From Paramixta manurensis (lineage in GTDB: Bacteria; Pseudomonadota; Gammaproteobacteria; Enterobacterales; Enterobacteriaceae), in NCBI RefSeq assembly GCF_013285385.1, contig NZ_CP054212.1:2542001-2606000 (forward strand): a stretch of 64,000 bases of DNA. Reading direction: 5' to 3'. The notes under the pieces are model-generated. The model had not been told where the DNA came from. It saw only the letters and a program-made list of their open reading frames with translations, and searched no databases. Shown piece by piece: positions 1-8,761 of the stretch; the stretch's first letter is position 1, and the number at the start of each line of letters is the position of its first letter. The translations under genes and the position numbers were made by a program.

Positions 1-56
1 CGCTCTACCGCTTGTTGTTGCTGCTCATGAGATAATGCCGGAAGACCTGTTGTCAT
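1..56 (-). CDS. yoaH: YoaH family small protein, N-terminal part (cut by window edge)
   Basis: The first 18 codons read on the minus strand give MTTGLPALSHEQQQQAVE, which matches the start of the small UPF0181 protein YoaH of E. coli (LPSLTHEQQQKAVE). The start ATG is at 56-54 and is preceded by a good ribosome binding site (AAGGAA). The gene runs divergently from pabB, as in E. coli, and the rest lies beyond the left edge. Its function is unknown in the family. Confidence 0.85.
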   Translation of the reverse strand, partial: MTTGLPALSHEQQQQAVE

Positions 57-175
57 AGTGGTTCCTTATCGATTGAGGAACGCGCATTATTTCACGCGCC
101 AGATGCGCTAAACAATGGCGAGCATAAACAGATGCCAACCGCGAAAAAATATGCCAGGCTTGCTGTTTTTACGTT

Positions 176-1570
176 GTGCACCTTTTGAAACTCATGCTGC
201 CTGTTTACCACAGCTTCGATTATACCCCAGACGCCTTAACACGTCTGTTTTCCCGTGTCGCTCATTTACCCTGGTCGATGCTGCTCAGTTCAGGTTTTGC
301 CGACCATGCTGATAACCGCTTTGATATTATGGTGGCCGACCCGTGCCAGACCTTGCAATCAGAAGGCATCACCACAGTAATCCGTAAAGGTGACAGGGTC
401 ACGGAATCACACGCCGATCCATTAGCATTAGTACAACAAGCGCTCGATGAGTGCGGATTAAGCGCCGATATCAATACGGATCTGCCGTTTCAGGGCGGAG
501 CTCTCGGCTTGTTTGGCTATGATCTTGGTCGCCGTTTCGAACGCCTGCCGCACCTTGCTGAGCCTCAATTGCAAACGCCGGATATGGCGGTCGGCATTTA
601 TGACTGGGCATTAATCGCCGATCACCACCAAAAAACACTCACTTTGGTGGCGCATTGCGACGCGACACAACGCCTCGCATGGCTTGAAACATTGCCTGAG
701 GTTGATGCACGTCCGGCATTTCAACTCACCAGCGCCTGGCAATCCAACATGACACTCGCCGACTATGAAGCCAAATTCGCGCGTATTCAGGCGTGGCTCC
801 ATGCCGGAGATTGTTACCAGGTCAACCTCGCTCAGCGTTTTCAGGCTACTTATCAGGGCGATGAATGGCAGGCTTTCACGCTGCTCAATCAACAAAACCG
901 TGCGCCTTTCAGCGCTTTTCTACGCCTGCCGCACAGCGTGATCCTTAGTCTCTCGCCCGAGCGCTTTCTGTCGCTCGAACAGGGTGTGATCGAAACACGT
1001 CCCATTAAAGGGACGTTGCCGCGGTTAGCAGAACAAGAGGCCGATCGTCGTCAGGCGCAAAAGCTGGCGCATTCGGAAAAAGATCGCGCGGAAAACCTGA
1101 TGATTGTCGACTTACTGCGTAACGATATTGGGCGAGTCGCTCAACCTGGCAGTGTTGAGGTGCCCGAATTATTTGTCGTCGAACCTTTTCCGGCGGTTCA
1201 TCATTTGGTCAGCACCGTTCGCGCGCGTTTAAAACCCGGTTTGCACGCCACCGATTTGTTACGCGCCTGTTTTCCCGGCGGTTCAATTACCGGCGCGCCA
1301 AAAGTGCGGGCGATGGAGATCATCGAAACGCTCGAACCACAAAGACGCAATGCCTGGTGTGGCAGCATTGGGTATCTAAGCGTTTGCGGGCGCATGGATA
1401 CTAATATCACCATCCGAACCCTGATTGCCGAACAGGGGCACCTTTACTGCGCCGCTGGCGGCGGTATTGTCGCCGATAGTCAGGCGGCGGCGGAATATCA
1501 GGAAACGCTGGATAAGGTCAACCGCATTTTGCCCTGCCTGGCGGCGGAGGCTTTACATGGCGACAACTAA
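176..1570 (+). CDS. pabB: aminodeoxychorismate synthase component I
   Basis: PabB joins chorismate and ammonia (supplied by PabA) to make 4-amino-4-deoxychorismate, the precursor of p-aminobenzoate in cytosolic folate synthesis. The protein matches E. coli PabB almost end to end: LPFQGGALGLFGYDLGRR, SGDCYQVNLAQR, the chorismate-binding fold with ETRPIKGTLPR (the Lys, about residue 278, is the catalytic lysine of PabB), and CGSIGYLS near the end. The start is uncertain: GTG 176, TTG 185 and ATG 194 are all in frame and none has a strong ribosome binding site; 176 gives the longest protein. The last 14 bases overlap nudL, so the two are probably translationally coupled. Confidence 0.95.
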   Translation: MHLLKLMLPVYHSFDYTPDALTRLFSRVAHLPWSMLLSSGFADHADNRFDIMVADPCQTLQSEGITTVIRKGDRVTESHADPLALVQQALDECGLSADINTDLPFQGGALGLFGYDLGRRFERLPHLAEPQLQTPDMAVGIYDWALIADHHQKTLTLVAHCDATQRLAWLETLPEVDARPAFQLTSAWQSNMTLADYEAKFARIQAWLHAGDCYQVNLAQRFQATYQGDEWQAFTLLNQQNRAPFSAFLRLPHSVILSLSPERFLSLEQGVIETRPIKGTLPRLAEQEADRRQAQKLAHSEKDRAENLMIVDLLRNDIGRVAQPGSVEVPELFVVEPFPAVHHLVSTVRARLKPGLHATDLLRACFPGGSITGAPKVRAMEIIETLEPQRRNAWCGSIGYLSVCGRMDTNITIRTLIAEQGHLYCAAGGGIVADSQAAAEYQETLDKVNRILPCLAAEALHGDN

Positions 1571-2138
1571 TTTGACCCTTGAGGGGTTTTTAACCCGCTT
1601 TTTATTACAAGCGCCGCCTACGCAAATGCAACCACTGCCGACACGGCGCGCAGCAGTACTGGTGCCGGTGGTCGAACGCGCGCAACCGGGGCTGTTACTG
1701 ACCCGCCGCACCACACACCTACGCAAACATGCCGGACAGGTTGCCTTCCCCGGCGGGATGATGGATCCCGATGATGTTTCTCTAACCGCCACCGCCCTAC
1801 GTGAAGCGATGGAGGAAGTGGCGATCCCACCCGACAGCGTGCGTGTCATCGGCACCTTGCCGCCGGTTACCAGCAGCACTGGTTTTCAGGTTACCCCGGT
1901 GGTGGGTATTATTCCGCCTGATATCGCGCGGCGCGCCAGCGAAGACGAAGTCGACGCCATTTTTGAAATGCCTCTACAGGAGGCATTGCGCCTTGCCCGC
2001 TACCATCCGCTTGATATTCACCGCCACGGTTTGCCGCACCGCGTGTGGCTTTCGTGGTACCAGCACTACTTTGTCTGGGGAATGACTGCCGGTATTATTC
2101 GCCAACTCAGCCTACAAATTGCCGAAGATGTGGCTTAA
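1557..2138 (+). CDS. nudL: Nudix hydrolase, coenzyme A pyrophosphatase
   Basis: NudL (YeaB) is a Nudix enzyme expected to cleave CoA and related compounds to 3',5'-ADP and 4'-phosphopantetheine. The Nudix box lies at about residues 67-90 (FPGG, then ALREAMEEVAI), and the CoA-specific surroundings LRKHAGQVAFPGG and TGFQVTPVVGIIPP match E. coli NudL. The ATG at 1557 sits 5-6 bases after a GGAGG site inside the end of pabB and gives 193 residues, the family's length. The in-frame extension back to 1425 lies inside pabB and is not credible. It is cotranscribed with pabB. Confidence 0.93.
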   Translation: MATTNLTLEGFLTRFLLQAPPTQMQPLPTRRAAVLVPVVERAQPGLLLTRRTTHLRKHAGQVAFPGGMMDPDDVSLTATALREAMEEVAIPPDSVRVIGTLPPVTSSTGFQVTPVVGIIPPDIARRASEDEVDAIFEMPLQEALRLARYHPLDIHRHGLPHRVWLSWYQHYFVWGMTAGIIRQLSLQIAEDVA

Positions 2139-2432
2139 CAGCTAATCACCCGGCAGATATTGCACAAAAACCAATCTAACCCTTATTTTTCACTACAATT
2201 ACTCAGACAAGCGATCCGAATCACTGCATGGCGCACGCTTAACGGTTATATTATGCGTTATCATCCGGGTAATAGAGGTTAATAACCAAAATCCGGTTCG
2301 GTACATAAGGTTATCTTTTGCGATGGCTTAGTTTATTTCATGCGAAAAGATGATTTTTTAGGCGTCATGATGATTACTATTACGCAGAGAAATTTCCTCT
2401 CTGCGGCAGTAAAAAAGAAAGGAGCGTGTAGC

Positions 2433-3797
2433 GTGATTAGCGTTTTCGACATGTTTAAACCCGGTATTGGCCCTTCCAGTTCCCATACGGTGGGTCCGAT
2501 GAAAGCCGGCAAACAGTTTGTCGATGATTTAGTGCGGAATGAACAACTGGCTTCCGTTACACGTATCGCCGTGGAAGTTTATGGCTCTTTGTCGCTCACC
2601 GGCAGAGGTCACCATACTGATATCGCCATTATTATGGGTCTCTCTGGCGCCGCGCCGGAGGATGTCGATATTGACAGTATCCCGGTATTTATTCGCGATG
2701 TTGAACAGCGTCAACGTTTGTTGCTGGCCAACGGGCAGCACGAGGTGGATTTCCCACGCGAAGGCGGTATGGCGTTCAGCCAGGAAAACCTCCCGTTACA
2801 TGAAAACGGGATGCGTATTCACGCCTTTGATGGCGAGCACCTTATCTACAGCAAAACCTATTACTCTATCGGCGGCGGTTTCATCGTCGATGAAGAGCAT
2901 TTCGGGCAATCTCTGCTTAATGAAGTGACGGTGCCCTATCCTTTTCATTCCGCTCAAGCCATGCTGGCGCACTGCCACCAGACCGGTTTATCACTGTCCG
3001 GGCTGGTAATGAAAAATGAACTGGCGCTTCACTCGCGCCAGGAGATTGAGAGTTACTTCGCCAATGTCTGGCAAGTCATGCGTGATTGTATTGATCGTGG
3101 CCTGAATACCGAAGGCGTGTTGCCTGGGCCGCTACGCGTGCCGCGTCGCGCTTCAGCGCTGCGCCGGATGCTGGTGTCGTCGGATAAACTCTCCAGCGAT
3201 CCGATGAATGTTATTGATTGGGTGAATATGTTTGCGCTGGCGGTGAATGAAGAGAACGCGGCCGGTGGTCGTGTCGTCACTGCGCCGACCAATGGCGCTT
3301 GCGGTATCGTTCCGGCAGTGTTGGCGTATTACGATCATTTTATTGAGTCAGTAAGCCCGGATATTTTTATCCGTTATTTCCTCGCCGCCGGGGCTATTGG
3401 AGTGCTGTACAAGATGAATGCCTCTATTTCCGGCGCCGAAGTCGGCTGCCAAGGCGAAGTAGGCGTCGCTTGTTCGATGGCGGCGGCCGGGCTAGCGGAA
3501 CTGCTCGGCGCCAGTCCGGAACAGGTGTGCGTCGCAGCGGAAATTGGCATGGAGCATAACTTGGGTCTGACCTGCGATCCGGTGGCCGGCCAGGTGCAGG
3601 TTCCCTGTATCGAACGTAATGCGATTGCTTCGGTAAAAGCAATTAACTCCGCCCGTATGGCATTACGTCGCACCAGTGAAGCACGCGTTTCGTTGGATAA
3701 AGTTATCGAAACGATGTATGAGACCGGTAAAGACATGAACGCGAAATACCGTGAAACATCGCGCGGCGGGCTGGCAATTAAGGTGCAGTGCGATTAG
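2433..3797 (+). CDS. sdaA: L-serine dehydratase 1 (L-serine deaminase)
   Basis: SdaA deaminates L-serine to pyruvate and ammonia using an iron-sulfur cluster. The GTG at 2433, preceded by AAAGGAG, gives 454 residues, exactly the E. coli length, beginning ISVFDMFKPGIGPSSSHTVGPMK in line with the family. The substrate-binding segments SSSHTVGPMKAG and TAPTNGACGIVPAV and the C-terminal cysteines (GACGI, GCQGEVGVACS, LTCDPVAG, VQVPC) that supply cluster ligands are present. The in-frame extension back to 2340 has no counterpart in the family. The 294 bases upstream hold no gene and probably contain the promoter, with a TATATTATG stretch near 2248. Confidence 0.96.
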   Translation: MISVFDMFKPGIGPSSSHTVGPMKAGKQFVDDLVRNEQLASVTRIAVEVYGSLSLTGRGHHTDIAIIMGLSGAAPEDVDIDSIPVFIRDVEQRQRLLLANGQHEVDFPREGGMAFSQENLPLHENGMRIHAFDGEHLIYSKTYYSIGGGFIVDEEHFGQSLLNEVTVPYPFHSAQAMLAHCHQTGLSLSGLVMKNELALHSRQEIESYFANVWQVMRDCIDRGLNTEGVLPGPLRVPRRASALRRMLVSSDKLSSDPMNVIDWVNMFALAVNEENAAGGRVVTAPTNGACGIVPAVLAYYDHFIESVSPDIFIRYFLAAGAIGVLYKMNASISGAEVGCQGEVGVACSMAAAGLAELLGASPEQVCVAAEIGMEHNLGLTCDPVAGQVQVPCIERNAIASVKAINSARMALRRTSEARVSLDKVIETMYETGKDMNAKYRETSRGGLAIKVQCD

Positions 3798-3881
3798 TTG
3801 GCGGTAATGCTTCATTAAAGAGGCAAAAATAGTTTCTTTTCCCGCTATCGCCTGGCGGGAGAAACCGCTAGAGTTAATTTG

Positions 3882-3903
3882 CGCGGCCAGTTGGCCGCGT
3901 TGT
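3882..3903 (+). terminator. possible terminator after sdaA
   Basis: A perfect 8-bp stem CGCGGCCA/TGGCCGCG with a 2-base loop (3882-3899) is followed by a T-rich stretch (TTGTTGTTTG). It could end sdaA transcription before pdeD. The T run is broken, so efficiency is uncertain. Confidence 0.5.
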
Positions 3904-4011
3904 TGTTTGTCAGTAGAACCGCTTTTTTCTCCAGCACAACTAAACTTAGCACCTCTTTTGCCGATAACGAAACGTCGGGTTTTTATTTTGCGCTTTTAAG
4001 GGTGGTTACTG

Positions 4012-5574
4012 ATGCAGGTGTCCCAGCAAATTGTTGGACAGTTTCGTCGAAAACGATTGCTCATCGCTTCGATTGTTGCCGCGTTAGTGCTCATTCTTAC
4101 GTTAACCTTCCGCTTCGTTGAAGAGAAAGGCCGCATAGAACAGCAATCACGCAATTTTGCCAATAATGCGATTCAACGTTTTGATCGCATGTTCTCTCCG
4201 TTGGATGTTTCTGCCAGCAACACACTTGGCCTGGTCGGGGTGCGTTGTTCGACTGTCCGTTTCCCTTTGGTTGAAAAGCTCGCCACCTTACAAACCGTGC
4301 GTGCGGTGTTATTGGTCGATAACGATCGCATTTACTGTTCCAGCATTTATGGCGAGCGCAATATTCCCTTCAGCACAACTTATCCGGAGTTAGCGGTCAA
4401 TAATCAGCGCATGTTGCTGAGCGTCGACAATTACCTCCTGAAAGGCTCGCCAGTACTGCTGTTCTGGACGCCAAGAAGTATGGATAACCGCGCCGGGATT
4501 TTGCAGGTCATCAATATTGAGATGATGAGTAACTATCTGCTGGAGCCGACGCTGCCTTGGGTTGAACGCGCAGTGTTTAACGTTGGCGGGCAAAGCCTTG
4601 AATACGGTAATCCGATGATCGAAGCGGTGCATCCGTCAGAAGATGAAGTGGGCTATCAGCAAAGCTCGCTACGTTACCCGTTTAGTATCACGTTGTTCGG
4701 CCCCGCGCCCTCGCGTCTGGCCTTAATGACATTGCCTTCCCAGTTACCGCTGGCGTTGTTATTAAGCCTGCTGATGGGCTATATCATCTGGCTGGCGACC
4801 GCTAACCGCATGAGCCTCTCGTGGCAAATTAGCTATGGTCTCTCGGCGCAAGAGTTTATGGTGTACTGCCAGCCATTAATTAGCGCACGTACCGGCAGTT
4901 GTGAAGGGATTGAGTTACTACTACGCTGGCATAACCCCCGCCAGGGATGGATCCCGCCTGATGTGTTTATTCCGATGGCTGAACGTCAAAACTTGATCGC
5001 GCCATTAACCCGTTTTGTGATTAGTGAAACCGTTCGTCATTTACCGACGTTACCCGCTTGTCCAACCTTTCATATCGCGATTAACGTTGCGGCCAGCCAC
5101 TTTCGCGATCGTGCAATAATTGATGACTTGCAACGTCTCTGGTGGCCGGCAAATCCGAAGCCGCAACTGGTGGTTGAGTTGACCGAACGCGATGCGCTAC
5201 CGGTGGTGGATCAGCGCGTAGTCTCTCATCTACATAAAATCGGCGTTAAGCTGGCAATTGATGATTTCGGAACCGGACACAGCTCGCTCTCCTATCTGAA
5301 AACACTCAGCCCTGATGTGCTAAAAATCGATAAAATTTTTACCGCTGCGATTGGTACTGACGCAATTAATGCTACGGTGACCGATATGGTGATTTCACTG
5401 GCGCAGCGTCTAAATATCAGTCTGGTGGCTGAAGGCGTGGAAACCGCAGAACAGGCGCTCTATTTACGCGAACGCGGCGTTGATACGTTACAAGGCTATT
5501 TTTATGCCCGCCCAATGCCATTGGGCGAGTTCCCCGGTTGGCTGACCCGCCATCAGCCAACCATGGATGCCTAA
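4012..5574 (+). CDS. pdeD: CSS-motif cyclic-di-GMP phosphodiesterase (EAL domain)
   Basis: An inner-membrane enzyme that hydrolyses cyclic di-GMP. A first membrane helix (about residues 16-33) is followed by a periplasmic CSS domain with C109-S110-S111 (IYCSSIYG) and a further cysteine at 79, a second helix (about 240-262) and a cytoplasmic EAL domain (about 275-510). The EAL signature is ELL here, and the other catalytic segments are intact: NVAASHF, VVELTERD, AIDDFGTGHSSLSYL, LKIDK, AEGVET and QGYFYARPMP. CSS-type enzymes are known to be controlled through periplasmic disulfide state. Its position between sdaA and yoaE matches E. coli pdeD (yoaD). It should be enzymatically active. Confidence 0.92.
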   Translation: MQVSQQIVGQFRRKRLLIASIVAALVLILTLTFRFVEEKGRIEQQSRNFANNAIQRFDRMFSPLDVSASNTLGLVGVRCSTVRFPLVEKLATLQTVRAVLLVDNDRIYCSSIYGERNIPFSTTYPELAVNNQRMLLSVDNYLLKGSPVLLFWTPRSMDNRAGILQVINIEMMSNYLLEPTLPWVERAVFNVGGQSLEYGNPMIEAVHPSEDEVGYQQSSLRYPFSITLFGPAPSRLALMTLPSQLPLALLLSLLMGYIIWLATANRMSLSWQISYGLSAQEFMVYCQPLISARTGSCEGIELLLRWHNPRQGWIPPDVFIPMAERQNLIAPLTRFVISETVRHLPTLPACPTFHIAINVAASHFRDRAIIDDLQRLWWPANPKPQLVVELTERDALPVVDQRVVSHLHKIGVKLAIDDFGTGHSSLSYLKTLSPDVLKIDKIFTAAIGTDAINATVTDMVISLAQRLNISLVAEGVETAEQALYLRERGVDTLQGYFYARPMPLGEFPGWLTRHQPTMDA

Positions 5575-5601
5575 AAAAACGGCGCCAACGCGCCGTTTTT
5601 T
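5574..5601. terminator. bidirectional terminator between pdeD and yoaE
   Basis: A-tract, ACGGCGC stem, CAAC loop, GCGCCGT stem, then TTTTTT. The symmetry gives a T-tract on both strands, so the hairpin can end both convergent genes. Confidence 0.9.
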
Positions 5602-5616
5602 CTGCAGATTGCTTTC

Positions 5617-7188
5617 TTATTGGTCGAGGTCGTCCTGCTCTTGCGCCGGACGGTCTTTGGTGACGCGCACCAAATCCACCCGATACGCCGTGGCGTCAAC
5701 AATCTGGAAATGGAGCGGCGGCAAATCAATGATTTCGCCCGGCAATGGTAACTGGCCTTTCTGAGCAATCAACAACCCGGCCAGCGAGGCATAATCCTCC
5801 TCTGGATTAACCAGTTGCTGGCTATCCAACAACAACTGTAGCGAATGCAGATCGGTACCGCCTTTTACTAACCAGCCATCGCCATCGGCGATAATGTCCG
5901 GGGTTTCATCCTCATCCGGGAACTCACCGGCAATGGCTTCCAACACATCCAGCGGTGTAATCAACCCTTGCACTACGCCAAACTCGTTGGTTACCACCAC
6001 AAAACTCCCCTTCGCACGCCGTAACACGCCTAACAGATTTATCGGGTCAAGCGTATCCGGTACGATAATGGGCGGCGATGAGGCGGCAACGGTCGCCACA
6101 TCCAACCCCGTCTCCAGCGCCACCAACAACTCTTTCGCGCGCACTACGCCAATAATTTCATCCAGTTCGCCACGACAAACCGGGAACAGGCTGTGGGGAG
6201 TATCAAGCAATTGGATGCGAATCTCATCCTGCGGACGAAGCGCATCGACCCAGGATACCTCCCCGCGTGGCGTCATAATGCTACGTACCGAGCGTGAAGC
6301 CAGCGTCAGGACACCATTGATCATATAACGCTCCTCATCCTTAAACGCTTCTTGCGGTAGCGCCTGCGCGCGCTCCTCTCCTTCGTTCAGGCTGGCCTGT
6401 TGGGTACCGCGCCGCCCGCCCATCAACCGTAAAATCGCTTCGGCGGTACGCTCACGCATCGGACGGTGGGCCTGGTGACGAATAAAGTTACGTCGCGCAA
6501 TTTGGTTAAACAACTCAATCAGGATTGAGAAACCGATCGCCGCGTAGAGGTAGCCTTTCGGAATATGGAAACCGAAACCTTCCGCCACCAGGCTGAGGCC
6601 GATCATCAGCAGGAAGCTCAGGCAAAGCACGACGACAGTTGGATGTGCATTCACGAAGCGAGTCAATGGTTTTGACGCCAACAGCATCATTCCCATCGCG
6701 ATCACCACCGCCGTCATCATTACCGGCAGGTTGTTCACCATCCCGACCGCGGTAATAACCGCATCGAGCGAAAACACCGCATCCAGAACCACGATTTGCA
6801 CCACTACCGCCCAAAAGCTGGCGTAACTTTTGTTCGCGCCCTCTTCATGCTGACGGTTTTCCAGCCGCTCATGCAGTTCCATGGTTGCCTTAAACAGCAA
6901 GAACACACCGCCCAGCAGCAAAATAAGATCGCGCCCGGAGAAGCTGAAACTTGCCACACTGAACAATGGACGAGTCAGGGTAACCATCCACGAGATCAGC
7001 GAAAGGAGCGCCAAACGCATCAGCAATGCTAAAGAGAGGCCGATCAGGCGTGCTTTATCACGCTGCTTCGGCGGCAGCTTATCGGCCAGAATGGCAATAA
7101 AAACCAAGTTATCGATGCCGAGCACAATCTCCAGCACCACCAACGTCAGCAGGCCGACCCAAATTGAGGGGTCTAAAAGGAATTCCAT
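5617..7188 (-). CDS. yoaE: TerC-family membrane protein with CBS pair and CorC/HlyC domain
   Basis: YoaE family inner-membrane protein of 523 residues (E. coli 518). The N-terminal half is a TerC-like domain of about seven helices with the acidic signatures VLEIVLGIDNLVF and VVLDAVFSLDAVITA. The soluble part carries a CBS pair (about 305-420; IMTPRGEVSWVD, FPVCRGELDEIIGVV) and a CorC_HlyC domain (about 435-515). TerC relatives are linked to metal-ion efflux or metalation of exported proteins; the substrate of YoaE itself is not something the sequence shows. The start at MEFLLDPSIWVG agrees with the family. It has a promoter and a roughly 200-base leader upstream. Confidence 0.88.
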   Translation of the reverse strand: MEFLLDPSIWVGLLTLVVLEIVLGIDNLVFIAILADKLPPKQRDKARLIGLSLALLMRLALLSLISWMVTLTRPLFSVASFSFSGRDLILLLGGVFLLFKATMELHERLENRQHEEGANKSYASFWAVVVQIVVLDAVFSLDAVITAVGMVNNLPVMMTAVVIAMGMMLLASKPLTRFVNAHPTVVVLCLSFLLMIGLSLVAEGFGFHIPKGYLYAAIGFSILIELFNQIARRNFIRHQAHRPMRERTAEAILRLMGGRRGTQQASLNEGEERAQALPQEAFKDEERYMINGVLTLASRSVRSIMTPRGEVSWVDALRPQDEIRIQLLDTPHSLFPVCRGELDEIIGVVRAKELLVALETGLDVATVAASSPPIIVPDTLDPINLLGVLRRAKGSFVVVTNEFGVVQGLITPLDVLEAIAGEFPDEDETPDIIADGDGWLVKGGTDLHSLQLLLDSQQLVNPEEDYASLAGLLIAQKGQLPLPGEIIDLPPLHFQIVDATAYRVDLVRVTKDRPAQEQDDLDQ

Positions 7189-7386
7189 GACAAGCTCCGG
7201 GCATTAAAACGTGACGACGCGATGTAGGATGTAGCGAACATACAACGAGGGATGAGACGGACGGCGGTCAGTACAACGCCTGGCGACGCTTGAGAACAAG
7301 CCGGATGAGCCGGCGGCAGAATAACGCTTCTTCGGTGACAGTCCATAGGGAGGGCTGAGGCCCATTACTCCTGTAACAATAATAGA
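7189..7386 (-). other. structured 5' leader of yoaE
   Basis: About 200 transcribed but apparently non-coding bases separate the predicted yoaE promoter from its start codon. On the minus strand the leader holds the hairpins GGGC-CTCA-GCCC near its start and GCCGG-CTCAT-CCGGC further on. I could not match it to the yybP-ykoY manganese riboswitch consensus, although that RNA controls TerC-family genes elsewhere. It is a candidate for an uncharacterised cis-regulatory RNA. Confidence 0.4.
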
Positions 7387-7392
7387 GCCCTT

Positions 7393-7420
7393 ACTGTATC
7401 AGCCGCGCAATCGACGTCAA
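7393..7420 (-). promoter_or_regulatory. predicted sigma-70 promoter of yoaE
   Basis: Read on the minus strand: TTGACG, 16 bases, TACAGT. This is a close fit to the sigma-70 consensus and is placed to start a leader of about 200 bases. Confidence 0.55.
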
Positions 7421-7548
7421 TATATTTACTTACATTTAACCTTGCTTTGCCACATAACTGCTTTATAAGTGTCCAGATGAGTTAATCAATGACTTAGGCC
7501 TCTAAATAGCTGAGCGTCGTCACATAATTTATTTTTTCACAGTCTAAA

Positions 7549-7615
7549 ATAATTCGCGACGTAATGGCTTTCCATACCCATGCGGTATGAAAACTTATGT
7601 GACATCTGCCGCGCT
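7549..7615 (+). promoter_or_regulatory. manXYZ control region with Mlc-like and CRP-like sites
   Basis: The 530 bases between yoaE and manX hold no gene. ATAATTCGCGACGTAAT (7549-7565) resembles the Mlc operator core (TTCGCG-centred), and TGTGACATCTGCCGCGCT (7598-7615) contains one perfect CRP half-site. In E. coli, manX is repressed by Mlc and activated by cAMP-CRP, which supports the reading, but both site calls rest on inspection only. Confidence 0.4.
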
Positions 7616-7718
7616 AAATTTGAACCGGTTCATTGGCCGGATTCAGTGTCTCAGATGACATGGTTGGCGAAACAGTGCGACTAACTGGCTCGCTCAATAT
7701 TGTAAACGGAGGTAGCAA

Positions 7719-8684
7719 GTGACTATTGCTATTGTAATCGGCACGCACGGTTGGGCCGCGGAACAACTGCTGAAGACCGCTGAAATGCTATTAGGCGAGC
7801 AGCAAAATGTCGGCTGGATCGACTTTGTTCCCGGCGAAAACGCTGAGACTTTAATAGAAAAATATACTGCGCGTCTTGCTGATTTGGACACCAGCAAAGG
7901 GGTACTTTTCCTCGTCGACACATGGGGAGGCAGCCCATTTAATGCCGCTAGCCGTATCGTGGTTGACAAGGAAAATTATGAAGTGGTCGCCGGCGTGAAT
8001 ATCCCCATGTTGGTTGAAACCTTCATGGCGCGTGACGACGATCCGGCATTCGCCGATCTGGTCGCCGTCGCGGTGGAAACCGGTCGTGAAGGTGTGAAGG
8101 CACTGAAAGCTAAAGAGCCTGAACCAGCGCCGGTTGCCGCACGCCCCGCCGCTGCCGCGGCACCGCAGAAACCATTAGGGCCGGACGATCACATGAAGAT
8201 TGGCCTGGCACGTATTGATGACCGTTTAATCCACGGCCAGGTTGCCACCCGCTGGACCAAAGAAACCAATGTCACACGTATTATCGTGGTCAGTGATGAA
8301 GTGGCCGCCGATAACGTGCGTAAAACGCTGCTGACTCAGGTGGCACCACCCGGCGTTACCGCCCATGTGGTTGACGTCGATAAAATGGTGCGCGTCTACA
8401 ACAACCCGAAATATGGTCAAGATCGGGTGATGTTGTTATTCACCAATCCGACTGATGTGGAACGTATTGTTGAACAAGGCGTACAGATCAAATCCGTCAA
8501 CATTGGCGGCATGGCCTTCCGGCAAGGGAAAACGCAGGTTAACAATGCGGTTTCCGTCGACGCAAAAGATATTGAGGCCTTCAATAAATTAAACCAGCGC
8601 GGTATTGAGCTGGAGGTACGTAAAGTTTCAACCGATCCCAGACTGAAAATGATGGATCTCATTGCCAAAGTTGGCCAACAGTAA
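7719..8684 (+). CDS. manX: PTS mannose transporter subunit EIIAB
   Basis: Cytoplasmic phosphocarrier of the mannose/glucose PTS. The EIIA domain (1-135) has the phosphorylated His10 in IGTHGWAA; an Ala/Pro-rich hinge (about 136-155) leads to the EIIB domain, whose phospho-histidine is His172 in RLIHGQ. It passes phosphate from HPr to sugar entering through ManYZ. The GTG start at 7719 follows a strong GGAGG and gives a protein nearly identical to E. coli ManX at the N-terminus. First gene of manXYZ. In E. coli the sugar-stress RNA SgrS represses this mRNA; I did not identify the pairing site here. Confidence 0.97.
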   Translation: MTIAIVIGTHGWAAEQLLKTAEMLLGEQQNVGWIDFVPGENAETLIEKYTARLADLDTSKGVLFLVDTWGGSPFNAASRIVVDKENYEVVAGVNIPMLVETFMARDDDPAFADLVAVAVETGREGVKALKAKEPEPAPVAARPAAAAAPQKPLGPDDHMKIGLARIDDRLIHGQVATRWTKETNVTRIIVVSDEVAADNVRKTLLTQVAPPGVTAHVVDVDKMVRVYNNPKYGQDRVMLLFTNPTDVERIVEQGVQIKSVNIGGMAFRQGKTQVNNAVSVDAKDIEAFNKLNQRGIELEVRKVSTDPRLKMMDLIAKVGQQ

Positions 8685-8761
8685 CTGCAAATAAAAACGT
8701 CACGCTTGCCTGAGAACCTATCAGGCTTAACTCAGCTTATGAATGTCAGAGGAGAAGTACA

